Assembly (NCBI RefSeq): GCF_001426185.1
Contig: NZ_LMRP01000001.1
Span: 846,765-910,764 of the forward strand
Reading direction: 5' to 3'
Origin: Rhodococcus sp. Leaf247
GTDB lineage: Bacteria > Actinomycetota > Actinomycetes > Mycobacteriales > Mycobacteriaceae
DNA length: 64,000 nt
Numbering within the stretch: position 1 is the first letter of the stretch; each line of letters starts with the position of its first letter. Below are positions 9,813 through 17,697 of this stretch, piece by piece. The notes below the pieces were generated by a model that ran no database searches, was not told the origin of the DNA, and saw only the letters and a list, made by a program, of their open reading frames with translations. The position numbers were made by a program, and so were the translations under genes.

Positions 9813-9885
9813 GCCCTCGTAGCTCAGGGGATAGAGCAACCCTCTCCTAAAGGGTAGGTCGCAGGTTCGAATCCTGCCGAGGGCA
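9813..9885 (+). tRNA. tRNA-Arg (anticodon CCT)
   Basis: A 73-base cloverleaf: acceptor GCCCTCG/CGAGGGC, D-arm with AGCTCAGGGGATAGAGC, anticodon stem ACCCT/AGGGT with loop CTCCTAA (anticodon CCT, reads AGG), variable loop AGGTC, and T-arm GCAGG-TTCGAAT-CCTGC. Discriminator base is A; the CCA end is not encoded in full. No integrase or repeated 3' end was seen next to it, so it does not look like a used attachment site. Confidence 0.95.
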
Positions 9886-9910
9886 CCCTTCGCCGAATAC
9901 AGTTCCCACC

Positions 9911-10810
9911 ATGATGCGCGCCCTCCTCCTCGTCGCCGCCCTACTGGGCTCCCTCTTCGTGGCGGCAGGACCGGCCTCCGCCGCACCGTCCACCACGTGG
10001 CTGTGCCGCCCCGGTGCACCCACCGACCCGTGCGGCGGCGGAACCGACGCGCCCGTCGACTGCTTCTACGTCTATCCGACGGCGTCGCTGCAACCGGCGC
10101 AGTCCGCGAATCTCGATGCGTCGCCGGAACTGATGTTCGCCGCGGCCGCGCAGGCCCGACCCTTCGACTCCGTATGCAACGTGTGGGCGCCGGTCTACCG
10201 GCAGGCCACCCTGCTCAGCTTGGCGACGGCGGACGGTCCGGCTCGCGATGCGGCGCTCGCCGCGGCATACATCGACATCGATGCGGCCTGGACGGATTTC
10301 CTGGCGCAGCGCGACTCGAACCGCGGAATCGTGCTGCTCGGGCACTCCCAGGGATCGCGGATGCTGAAGAATCTCCTGCAGAACCGCATCGAGAACGACC
10401 CGGCGTCGCGGGCGAAGCTGGTTTCCGCGATCATCCCGGGCGTGACACTGAGGCAGTCCGACTTCACCACCGTCGTTCCGTGCACCGACCCGAGCCAGAC
10501 GGGGTGCGTCGTCGCCTACTCCACGTTCTCCCGCACTCCTCCGGCCGATTCCCGGTACGGCGGCGACGATGTTCTCTGCACGAACCCGGCATCGCTCGGC
10601 GCGAACGCCCGGACGCCGGTTGCCGGCCCGCTGCCGGACCTCACCGCGCAGTGCGACGTGGACAACGTGCTGATGGTCGAAGGTGGTTCCGCCGCAGCAC
10701 TTCCCACGTTGCCGAACGCGACATGGGGGCTGCATCTGCTCGACCTCACGATCCCCCAGCAGACGCTGGTCGATCTGGTGCGCACGCAAAGCGCGGCCTA
10801 CGCGGGCTGA
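9911..10810 (+). CDS. Secreted DUF3089 family alpha/beta-hydrolase
   Basis: 299 residues. Residues 1-25 form a signal peptide (hydrophobic run ending PASAA). The mature protein has the DUF3089 pattern: TTWLCRP and DPC near the start, DCFYVYPT around residue 50, and the nucleophile motif LLGHSQGS with Ser146. Paired cysteines suggest disulfides outside the cell. DUF3089 proteins are lipase-like and common in actinomycetes and proteobacteria; the substrate is unknown. It starts 25 bases after the tRNA and its end leads straight into the palindrome-rich array. Confidence 0.85.
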   Translation: MMRALLLVAALLGSLFVAAGPASAAPSTTWLCRPGAPTDPCGGGTDAPVDCFYVYPTASLQPAQSANLDASPELMFAAAAQARPFDSVCNVWAPVYRQATLLSLATADGPARDAALAAAYIDIDAAWTDFLAQRDSNRGIVLLGHSQGSRMLKNLLQNRIENDPASRAKLVSAIIPGVTLRQSDFTTVVPCTDPSQTGCVVAYSTFSRTPPADSRYGGDDVLCTNPASLGANARTPVAGPLPDLTAQCDVDNVLMVEGGSAAALPTLPNATWGLHLLDLTIPQQTLVDLVRTQSAAYAG

Positions 10811-10823
10811 CCCCGGCGGCCGG

Positions 10824-11530
10824 AGCGCACACGGGTTCTGTGAAGTGCACACCCGTTGCAGCCGGCGGGTAGGGGTGTGCGCTCACCAGAAGAGGTGCAC
10901 ATGCGTACCAGCGGGCATCCGGCGCTGCTTACCTGCTGCGGCCATCAGGTGAGGGTGTGCACACGCGAACCAGCTCAGCGTCCGCAGCACTCGTGGCGCA
11001 TTGGCGGAAGCGCACACCGATTCCGTGAAGCGCACACCAGATGCAGCCTGCAGATGAGGGTGTGCGCTCACCAGAGGGGGTGTGCACACGCCAACCAGCG
11101 CGGCACATGGCAGCACCGGCGTCGCAGCGCGCCCAGTGGACCGTGCGGGTGGAGGTGTGCGCACACCACTTGGGGTGTGCGCACGCCGAGCAGCGCAGCG
11201 CCGGCCGCACATGGGGCCCGACGCCGAAGCGCACACCGGTTCTGTGAAGCGCACACCCCTTGCAGCCAGCGGGTGAGGGTGTGCGCTCACCAGAGGGGGT
11301 GTGCACACGCCAACCAGCGCGGCACACCGCAGCACCGGCGTCGCAGCGCACCCAATGGACCGTGCCGGTGGAGGTGTGCGCTCACCACAAGGGGTGTGCA
11401 CACGCCGAGCAGCGCAGCGCCGGCCGCACATGGGGCCCGACGCCGAAGCGCACACCGGTTCTGTGAAGCGCACACCCACTACAGCCGGCGGATGCGGGTG
11501 TGCGCTCACCACTAGGGGTGTGCACACACC
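10824..11530. repeat. Tandem array of a 219-bp palindrome-rich unit
   Basis: Two near-identical 219-bp copies (11028-11246 and 11247-11465, about 90 percent identical by eye) are preceded by a diverged shorter copy and followed by a partial one. By eye the array holds about 27 GTGTGC/GCACAC hexamers counted on the plus strand. Features recurring at exactly 219 bp: a hairpin GCGCACACC...GGTGTGCGC at 11030-11067, 11249-11286 and 11468-11505 (a variant at 10845-10882); the palindrome GTGTGCACAC at 11080-11089 and 11299-11308; and GGTGTGCGCACACC at 11154-11167 with a degenerate match one unit later. Open frames run through it in several frames on both strands, as expected when a GC-rich unit whose length is a multiple of three is repeated, so I do not call genes in it. 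Confidence 0.9.
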
Positions 11531-11780
11531 GTCCAACCACGCCGATCCTGTTCCGCCACAACCACTCCACCCCACAGCACCAGCCGCGAACACTGCGAGA
11601 CCACGGTCACACCCACCGACCGGCTACACTGGGTCTCGCTGCTGCGCTTCGATGCGCGGCGTACGTCGTGGAATCAGCACGAATTTTTCTTACGGCGATC
11701 GGAACTGCCCACCGGCAGTCTCGCCATTCTGCGCTCCGCAATCGGAGTGCTCAGATGCCCGAAAGGCACTCGAACTCTTC
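11531..11780. other. Leader region of the DEAD-box helicase gene
   Basis: 250 bases without a supported gene between the array and the helicase start. A TACACT box near 11624 could be a -10, which would give a leader of roughly 150 bases; long leaders are common for cold-inducible RNA helicase genes. A T-rich patch (AATTTTTCTT near 11689) lies in it. No further structure is claimed. Confidence 0.35.
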
Positions 11781-13118
11781 ATGACTTCTCTCTCCTTCGC
11801 CGACCTCGGCGTCAGTGACCGGATCGTCCGCGCCCTCACGGGTGCAGGCATCGCGTCACCGTTCCCCATCCAGGCCGACACACTTCCCGACACGCTGAAG
11901 GGTCGCGACGTTCTCGGTCGCGGAAAGACAGGCAGCGGAAAGACTCTCGCGTTCTCGATCCCCATGGTGTCCCGTCTCGGCGACACGTTCTCGGGTGTCC
12001 GCAAGCCCAACCGTCCGCGTGGACTCGTCCTCGCTCCGACGCGTGAGCTCGCGACTCAGATCGCCGCAGCACTCGAGCCGCTCACCATGGCGACGAACCT
12101 CCGCGTCACCACCATCTTCGGTGGCGTCTCGCAGGCCCGTCAGGTCACGGCGCTGAACCGCGGCGTCGACATCGTCGTCGCCTGCCCCGGTCGCCTCGAG
12201 GACCTGATGAAGCAGCGTCTGGTGACGCTCGACGACATCGAGATCACCGTCCTCGACGAGGCCGATCACATGGCGGACCTGGGATTCCTTCCCGGCGTCA
12301 CGCGCATCATGAAGGCCACCCCGTCCCACGGTCAGCGCATGCTGTTCTCCGCGACGCTGGACAACGGCGTCGACAAGCTGGTCAAGCAGTTCCTGACCGA
12401 CCCGGTGCAGCACTCGGTGGACGAGGAGAACTCGCCCGTCGCCGCGATGACGCACCACATCTTCGAGGTGGGCGGTGTCGACGGCAAGAAGGCCCTCGTC
12501 CAGCGCCTCGCATCCGGCGAAGGCCGCCGCATCCTGTTCATGCGCACCAAGCATCAGGCTCGCAAGCTGGCTCGTCAGCTGACCGAAGCCGGCATCCCGT
12601 CGGTCGACCTGCACGGCAACCTGTCGCAGGCTGCTCGTGACCGCAACCTCGCCGCGTTCTCGACCGGCGACGCACGCGTCCTCGTCGCCACGGACGTCGC
12701 AGCCCGCGGCGTGCACGTCGACAACGTCGAGCTGGTCGTCCACGTCGATCCGCCGGCCGAGCACAAGGCGTACCTGCACCGCAGTGGTCGTACCGCTCGC
12801 GCGGGCAGCGCCGGTGACGTCGTCACCGTCGTGCTGCCCGAGCAGCGTCGCGACCTGGCGGTCCTGATGCGCAAGGCCAAGATCGATGCGGCACCGCAGC
12901 GCGTCACCGTCGACTCCCCCGCCGTGCAGGACCTGGTCGGCGCGGTGGCGGCATACGTCAAGCCCGTACCGAAGGAAACCGCACCGGCTCCGAAGCAGGG
13001 GCAGCCCGGTCGCGGACGCTCCACCCGCGGCGGACACGCAGGCAACTCCACCGCGAGCTCCGGCCGTCGTCGCCGCCCGCAGACCGCGCGCAGCGAATCA
13101 GCCGGTTACCGGGGCTGA
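11781..13118 (+). CDS. DEAD-box RNA helicase (RhlE-like)
   Basis: 445 residues from the ATG at 11781; the open frame extends upstream through the repeat array but family sequence begins at MTSLSFADLGVS. Motifs in order: Q motif SPFPIQADTLP, Walker A GKTGSGKT, PTRELATQ, DEAD (as DEADHMADLGF), SAT, and in the second RecA domain LFMRTKHQ, ATDVAARGVHV and HRSGRTAR. The C-terminal 60 residues are basic and Gly/Ser-rich, a likely RNA-binding tail. It should unwind RNA with ATP during ribosome assembly or RNA decay. Its last 21 bases overlap the convergent MFS gene. Confidence 0.95.
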   Translation: MTSLSFADLGVSDRIVRALTGAGIASPFPIQADTLPDTLKGRDVLGRGKTGSGKTLAFSIPMVSRLGDTFSGVRKPNRPRGLVLAPTRELATQIAAALEPLTMATNLRVTTIFGGVSQARQVTALNRGVDIVVACPGRLEDLMKQRLVTLDDIEITVLDEADHMADLGFLPGVTRIMKATPSHGQRMLFSATLDNGVDKLVKQFLTDPVQHSVDEENSPVAAMTHHIFEVGGVDGKKALVQRLASGEGRRILFMRTKHQARKLARQLTEAGIPSVDLHGNLSQAARDRNLAAFSTGDARVLVATDVAARGVHVDNVELVVHVDPPAEHKAYLHRSGRTARAGSAGDVVTVVLPEQRRDLAVLMRKAKIDAAPQRVTVDSPAVQDLVGAVAAYVKPVPKETAPAPKQGQPGRGRSTRGGHAGNSTASSGRRRRPQTARSESAGYRG

Positions 13119-14372
13119 TCGCCGAGCGATACCGACGCTGAGCACCGCCGCCACGACGCAGAGACCAGCTGCGCCGAACCAGGCGGCGGTGTACTCACCG
13201 GTGGCATCGCGCACCATGCCTGCCACGACGGACGCGATGCCGGCACCGACCTGGTGGGATGCGAACACCCACCCGAACACCAGCGGTCCCTGGGTGCCGA
13301 ACACCTCGCGGCACAGGGCGATCGTCGGGGGAACCGTCGCGACCCAGTCCAGTCCGTAGATGACGATGAACACGACGATCGACGGGTGCAACGCGTCGGA
13401 GAGCAGCGCGGGCAGGAACAGCAGCGCCACTCCTCGGAACGCGTAGTACGCCCCGAGCAGCACCCGTGGATCGACCCGGTCGGTGAGCCATCCCGACCCG
13501 ATGGTGCCCACGATGTCGAAGATCCCCACCACGGCGAGCAGCCCTGCCGCCGTCGTCTGCGGCATTCCGTGATCGTGGGCGGACGGAATGAAGTGCACTC
13601 CCACGAGGCCGTTGGTGGTCGCGCCGCAGATCGCGAACCCCACCATCAGCGCCCAGAACGTGCGTACCGACGACGCATCTCTCAACGCCTTCAGCGCACG
13701 CACGGCAGGATTGCCGGTCACGACCACGGGCGTGGGAGCTTCGGTCGCTCCGTACGGCAGCGCCCCCACCTCCGCCGGGGAGTCCCGTAGGAACAACACC
13801 ACGAACGGGACGACGACCAGCGCACCCGCAGCGACTACGAGGGACGCCGTACGCCACCCCGAGTTCTCGGCCAACACGGCCACGACGGGCAGGAAGATCA
13901 GCTGCCCGGTCGCGGATCCTGCCGTGAGGATGCCCGAGACCAGTCCGCGTCGGCGAGTGAACCACCGGTCGGTCACCATCGCCGCGAACACCAAGGCCAT
14001 CGATCCCGTCCCGAGGCCGATGAGCAGACCCCACGTGAGCAGGATCTGCCACGGCGACGTGACGAAGACGCTGAGAGCGCTGCCCAGAGCCACGACGGTC
14101 AGTGCGACGGATGTCACGGTGCGGATGCCGAAGCGGTCCATCAACGCCGCGGCGAACGGCGCGGTGAGCCCGAACAACAACAGGTTGATGCCCACCGCGG
14201 CGGACAGCACGCTGCGCGACCAGCCGAACTCGTCGGTGATGGGGACCATCAGGACGGACGGAGCAGCGCGGAATCCGGCCGCACCGAGCAGCGCCAGAAA
14301 TGCCACCGCGGCGACGATCCACGCGCGGTGGATCCGCCGCGGACGCGCCGCGACGACGGGCTCGGACGTCAT
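13098..14372 (-). CDS. MFS transporter (oxalate/formate antiporter-like)
   Basis: 424 residues with about twelve membrane segments. The pattern WSRSVLSAAVGINLLLFGLT in the first pair of helices, the loop MDRFGIRTV and the central DRWFTRRRGLVSGI resemble the monocarboxylate/oxalate-formate branch of the major facilitator superfamily. The ATG at 14370-14372 is preferred over an in-frame start eleven codons upstream because GAAAGAGAG precedes it. It is divergent from the ECF transporter operon, 53 bases away, and may or may not share control with it. Substrate unknown, likely an organic acid. Confidence 0.8.
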   Translation of the reverse strand: MTSEPVVAARPRRIHRAWIVAAVAFLALLGAAGFRAAPSVLMVPITDEFGWSRSVLSAAVGINLLLFGLTAPFAAALMDRFGIRTVTSVALTVVALGSALSVFVTSPWQILLTWGLLIGLGTGSMALVFAAMVTDRWFTRRRGLVSGILTAGSATGQLIFLPVVAVLAENSGWRTASLVVAAGALVVVPFVVLFLRDSPAEVGALPYGATEAPTPVVVTGNPAVRALKALRDASSVRTFWALMVGFAICGATTNGLVGVHFIPSAHDHGMPQTTAAGLLAVVGIFDIVGTIGSGWLTDRVDPRVLLGAYYAFRGVALLFLPALLSDALHPSIVVFIVIYGLDWVATVPPTIALCREVFGTQGPLVFGWVFASHQVGAGIASVVAGMVRDATGEYTAAWFGAAGLCVVAAVLSVGIARRSAPVTG

Positions 14373-14425
14373 GAAGCTCTCTTTCGGCGAACACGAACCG
14401 GACACACCGGTGGCACACTCGAGGA

Positions 14426-16468
14426 GTGAGAGGCAGAACGGCCACAGGTCGCGGTAGGAGCACGCTACACCCGGACGAAATGGCGACCGGATCGGTGATG
14501 ACGGCTCTCGCTGTCGCGTTCTCCGTGATCGGTTCGCTGATCCCTGTCGCCGGGGCCCTGCAGATCGTGGCGATCGTTCCCCTTGCCGTCGTGGCGCAGC
14601 GACACCGGATCCGTGCCTTGGCCGTCGCCGGGACCGCGGGCGTTCTCGTGTCGTTCGTCGCAGGCGGGTTCGGCACGGCGCTCACCATGACGGTGTCCAC
14701 CGTCCTCGCGGGCATCGTGGGGGTCAGCGTGCGGCGGGGCCGGGGCTTCGGTTCCGTGCTGACTCTGTCCCTGGTCGCCGGGGCCGTCGTCGGTGGGCTG
14801 TCCGTCCTGATGTTGCTGCTTCTCAGCGGTCTGCGCGAACTGTTCCTCACCGTCCTGGAGAACTCGATCCGAGGAAGCGCGGACATCGTCGGCACGTTCG
14901 CCCCTGCCGAGGACGTGGCCACCGCGGTGGCCGATTACGTGTCGTTCGCGCTGGGGTACTGGTGGATTCTCGTGTTCGTCTCGGGCATGATCTCGACGGC
15001 CGTGAGCGGCGTCGTCGCGTGGTGGGTGCTGCGCGCCACCCTCACCAGGCTCGGTCAACTCGAGACCCGCGGCGAGCTTCCGGATGTCGTCGACACCGAT
15101 ACGACTGCGCCGCAGCCGGTTCCGGTCCGCCTGACGGGCGTGACGTTCCGCTATCGCGGTGCGCAGGACGACGCCCTGGGGCCGCTGGATCTGACGGTCG
15201 TACCCGGCCGCTTCGTCGCCGTCGTCGGCGCCAACGGGTCCGGCAAGTCCACTCTCGCCCGCATCCTCGTGGGCGCCGAACCGACGGGCGGCCAGGTCGA
15301 GCGGTACGGGCGCACCGGGCTCGGGATGGTCGGCGGGACGGCCATGATCCTGCAGCACCCCGAAGCCCAGATCCTGGGAACGCGGGTCGCCGACGACGTC
15401 GTCTGGGGACTGCCGACGTCGTCTCGTCCGACTCCCGAGCGGGTGGAGGAACTGCTGACCGAGGTGGGACTGGCCGGATACGGCCTGCGGGACACCGGAA
15501 GTCTGTCCGGCGGGGAACTGCAACGACTCGCCGTCGCCGCCGCATTGGCACGCGAGCCGAAGCTTCTGGTCGCCGACGAGGCCACCGCGATGATCGACCC
15601 GCAGGGACAACGGGAGCTGGTCGAGCTGCTGGCCGCGCTTCCGCGTCGTCACGTGATGGCCGTCGTGCTGATCACGCACCGGGCCACCGAGGCCGCCCTG
15701 GCCGACGACGTGGTTCGGCTGCACCGCGGACGACGCGTCATGCACGATCCCACCTGGATGTCGTCGGCGCCGTTCGCCGGTACCGCGCCGTTCCCTCCCC
15801 CGGGACCGCCGCAGCTCGTCTTGCGCGGCGTGGGGCACGTCTACAACCGCCGCGGCCCGTGGGCGACGCGTGCGCTGCAGAACGTGGACCTGACAGTGCA
15901 TCGCGGCGAGGGGCTGCTGATCATCGGCGGGAACGGCTCGGGGAAGTCGACTCTCGCCTGGATCATGGCGGGTCTGACATCACCGACCGAGGGCACGTGC
16001 GAGCTGGCCGGCAAGGCCACCTCGTCGTCGATCGGCACCGTCGCCCTGTCGTTCCAGCACGCTCGTCTCCAGCTGCAGCGCCGGACGGTGTCCGAAGACA
16101 TCGAGGCTGCCGGTGGTAGCGATGTGGGCACGATCGACGTCAGTCGAGTGCTGGACCAGGTGGGGTTGGATCGACGTCTCGCCGGTGCACGCATCGACGA
16201 GCTGAGCGGCGGACAGATGCGCCGCGTCGCCTTGGCCGGACTCCTGGTGGGCAAGCCCGAGATCCTGGTGCTCGACGAACCGCTGGCCGGGCTCGATCCG
16301 CCGGGGCGCCGCGAGATCACGGCGCTGCTCGCGCACCTTCGACGAACAGGACTGACGCTGGTGATCATCTCGCACGACGTCGACACCCTCGCGTCCGTAC
16401 GCTCGCGCACCGTGATGCTCGACCACGGCACCCTGCAGGTCGAGACTGCCGCCGGAGTGATCCGATGA
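14426..16468 (+). CDS. ECF transporter: fused substrate-binding (S) membrane domain and two ATPase domains
   Basis: 680 residues. Residues 1-210 carry about six membrane helices like an ECF S component; then two ABC ATPase domains follow. ATPase 1: Walker A GANGSGKST (from residue 268), signature LSGGELQR, Walker B LLVADEAT. ATPase 2: Walker A GGNGSGKST (from residue 501), signature LSGGQMRR, Walker B ILVLDEPLAGLD. The whole layout matches M. tuberculosis Rv2326c, and the next gene is the EcfT partner. The start is uncertain: GTG 14426 keeps the HPDE segment that looks conserved, while ATG 14480 would remove 18 residues. Energy-coupled uptake of an unknown micronutrient is inferred. Confidence 0.88.
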   Translation: MRGRTATGRGRSTLHPDEMATGSVMTALAVAFSVIGSLIPVAGALQIVAIVPLAVVAQRHRIRALAVAGTAGVLVSFVAGGFGTALTMTVSTVLAGIVGVSVRRGRGFGSVLTLSLVAGAVVGGLSVLMLLLLSGLRELFLTVLENSIRGSADIVGTFAPAEDVATAVADYVSFALGYWWILVFVSGMISTAVSGVVAWWVLRATLTRLGQLETRGELPDVVDTDTTAPQPVPVRLTGVTFRYRGAQDDALGPLDLTVVPGRFVAVVGANGSGKSTLARILVGAEPTGGQVERYGRTGLGMVGGTAMILQHPEAQILGTRVADDVVWGLPTSSRPTPERVEELLTEVGLAGYGLRDTGSLSGGELQRLAVAAALAREPKLLVADEATAMIDPQGQRELVELLAALPRRHVMAVVLITHRATEAALADDVVRLHRGRRVMHDPTWMSSAPFAGTAPFPPPGPPQLVLRGVGHVYNRRGPWATRALQNVDLTVHRGEGLLIIGGNGSGKSTLAWIMAGLTSPTEGTCELAGKATSSSIGTVALSFQHARLQLQRRTVSEDIEAAGGSDVGTIDVSRVLDQVGLDRRLAGARIDELSGGQMRRVALAGLLVGKPEILVLDEPLAGLDPPGRREITALLAHLRRTGLTLVIISHDVDTLASVRSRTVMLDHGTLQVETAAGVIR

Positions 16469-17196
16469 GAGGCACGTTGCTCCGCGAGCTTCCGACCGTG
16501 AGTCCCGTCCACAAGCTCTGGGCGGGAACGAAATTGGTGGCCGTGACACTGCTCGGCGGATCGTTGGTGGTGTACCCGACGTGGGCGATGCTCGCCGCCG
16601 TGTCGACGGTGCTGCTGCTCGCCGCGCTGGTCACCCGCGTGCCCGTGTTCGCCGTTCCGGTGCCGCCGTGGTGGCTGTGGGGTCTGGTCGCGTTCGGTGC
16701 GGCCGTCAACCTGGTGGTGGGAGCGGACGCCGTGTGGGTCTACTTCCGCGGCATCCTGTTCGGAGTCGTCCTGCTGTGGGCGACATTGACCGTGGCGTGG
16801 ACGACGGCGATGGCCGACATCGCGCCGGCCATCGCCACGTTGCTCTCACCCCTGCGCAGAGTCGGTGCGCCCGTGGACGAGTGGGCCGTGTCGATGGCCC
16901 TGTTGCTGCGCGCTTTGCCGATGCTCGTCGACGACGTCTACACGTTGGTGGCCGCACGACGGCTGCGCCCCCGCAAGACCACGCGCAGCGGGAAGACGCA
17001 GGACACGTTCCTGGTCGACATCATGGCGGCCATCATGTCGGTCGCGATCCGCCGGTCGGCGGACATGGGCGAGGCGATCGCCGTGCGGGGTGGCAGCGGC
17101 AGCATCACGTCGGGTCGGCGACGGCCGGGTGTGGCCGACGCCGTCGCCCTCGTCCTGGTGATCGCCGCGTGTGCGACGGGCGTCGTCCTGTCCTGA
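16465..17196 (+). CDS. ecfT: ECF transporter transmembrane component EcfT
   Basis: 243 residues with about five membrane helices. The two coupling-helix motifs expected of EcfT, three-residue Ala-Arg-Gly-like signatures that dock on the ATPases, appear as AARRLRP near residue 165 and AVRGGSG near residue 207. The ATG overlaps the stop of the fused S-A-A' gene by four bases, so both proteins are made from one mRNA and should form the complex. Counterpart of Rv2325c. No vitamin gene is adjacent to reveal the substrate, and no riboswitch is seen upstream of the operon. Confidence 0.88.
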   Translation: MRGTLLRELPTVSPVHKLWAGTKLVAVTLLGGSLVVYPTWAMLAAVSTVLLLAALVTRVPVFAVPVPPWWLWGLVAFGAAVNLVVGADAVWVYFRGILFGVVLLWATLTVAWTTAMADIAPAIATLLSPLRRVGAPVDEWAVSMALLLRALPMLVDDVYTLVAARRLRPRKTTRSGKTQDTFLVDIMAAIMSVAIRRSADMGEAIAVRGGSGSITSGRRRPGVADAVALVLVIAACATGVVLS

Positions 17197-17199
17197 GAC

Positions 17200-17631
17200 T
17201 CAGGCGAAGACGGTGACGAACGTGTCGACCGACTTCTCGATGTCACCCTTGAGTGCGCGGGCCACACCGGATCCGACGGGACCGAACAGCGGCGCGCCGC
17301 CGAGGTCGATGGTCATCTTCAGCTCGCTGCCGTCGGACTTCTCGGTGACCGACAGCTTCAGCGACACCTTCACGCCGCCCTTGCCGGAGCCCTTCAGCTC
17401 GAGCTCGCGGGGCGGGGAGTACTTCTTGACGGTCCATTGGACGCGGTTGCGCATCCCCTTGACCGAGACGACGGACGCCATCTGCGTTCCCTCGGTCAGC
17501 TGCTCCGGCAATTCGCCGCGCCACCCGTCGTGGATGCTGAGCCACTCCTCGTATCGGGTGAGGTCGGACGCGCCGTTCCAGGCGACCTCCGCGGACAGAG
17601 GAACGATGCGGACCACTTCGAGTTTCGCCAC
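17200..17631 (-). CDS. SRPBCC (START-like) family protein
   Basis: 143 residues. The N-terminus KLEVVRIVPLSAEVAWNGAS followed by LTRYEEWLSIHDGW is the usual entry into the helix-grip fold of polyketide cyclase/CoxG-like proteins, and the C-terminal helix DIEKSVDTFVTV completes it. The fold encloses a hydrophobic cavity and often binds lipids. There is no catalytic motif to read. It lies between the convergent ecfT end and the symporter operon, and is probably a single-gene unit. Confidence 0.8.
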   Translation of the reverse strand: MAKLEVVRIVPLSAEVAWNGASDLTRYEEWLSIHDGWRGELPEQLTEGTQMASVVSVKGMRNRVQWTVKKYSPPRELELKGSGKGGVKVSLKLSVTEKSDGSELKMTIDLGGAPLFGPVGSGVARALKGDIEKSVDTFVTVFA

Positions 17632-17697
17632 CGCGTCAGACTAGCCGGTGGGTGTGCTCGTAGTGGCCCGCATCGCGATCGGACTGTGGTCGAGATG

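Noticed and set aside
9813..9885. tRNA-Arg as an integration site
   Set aside because: No integrase, no duplicate of the tRNA 3' end and no change in gene type downstream that would mark an island.
10824..11530. CRISPR-like array
   Set aside because: Units are 219 bp with no short repeat/spacer alternation and there are no cas genes.
10856..11593. Long open frames on both strands through the repeat array
   Set aside because: The 219-bp unit is a multiple of three and GC-rich, so openness is copied in every unit; Cys/His/Arg-rich translations in several frames and no ribosome sites argue against genes.
11301..11780. Upstream extension of the DEAD-box helicase frame
   Set aside because: It runs through the repeat array and shows no helicase sequence; the ATG at 11781 begins the family sequence.
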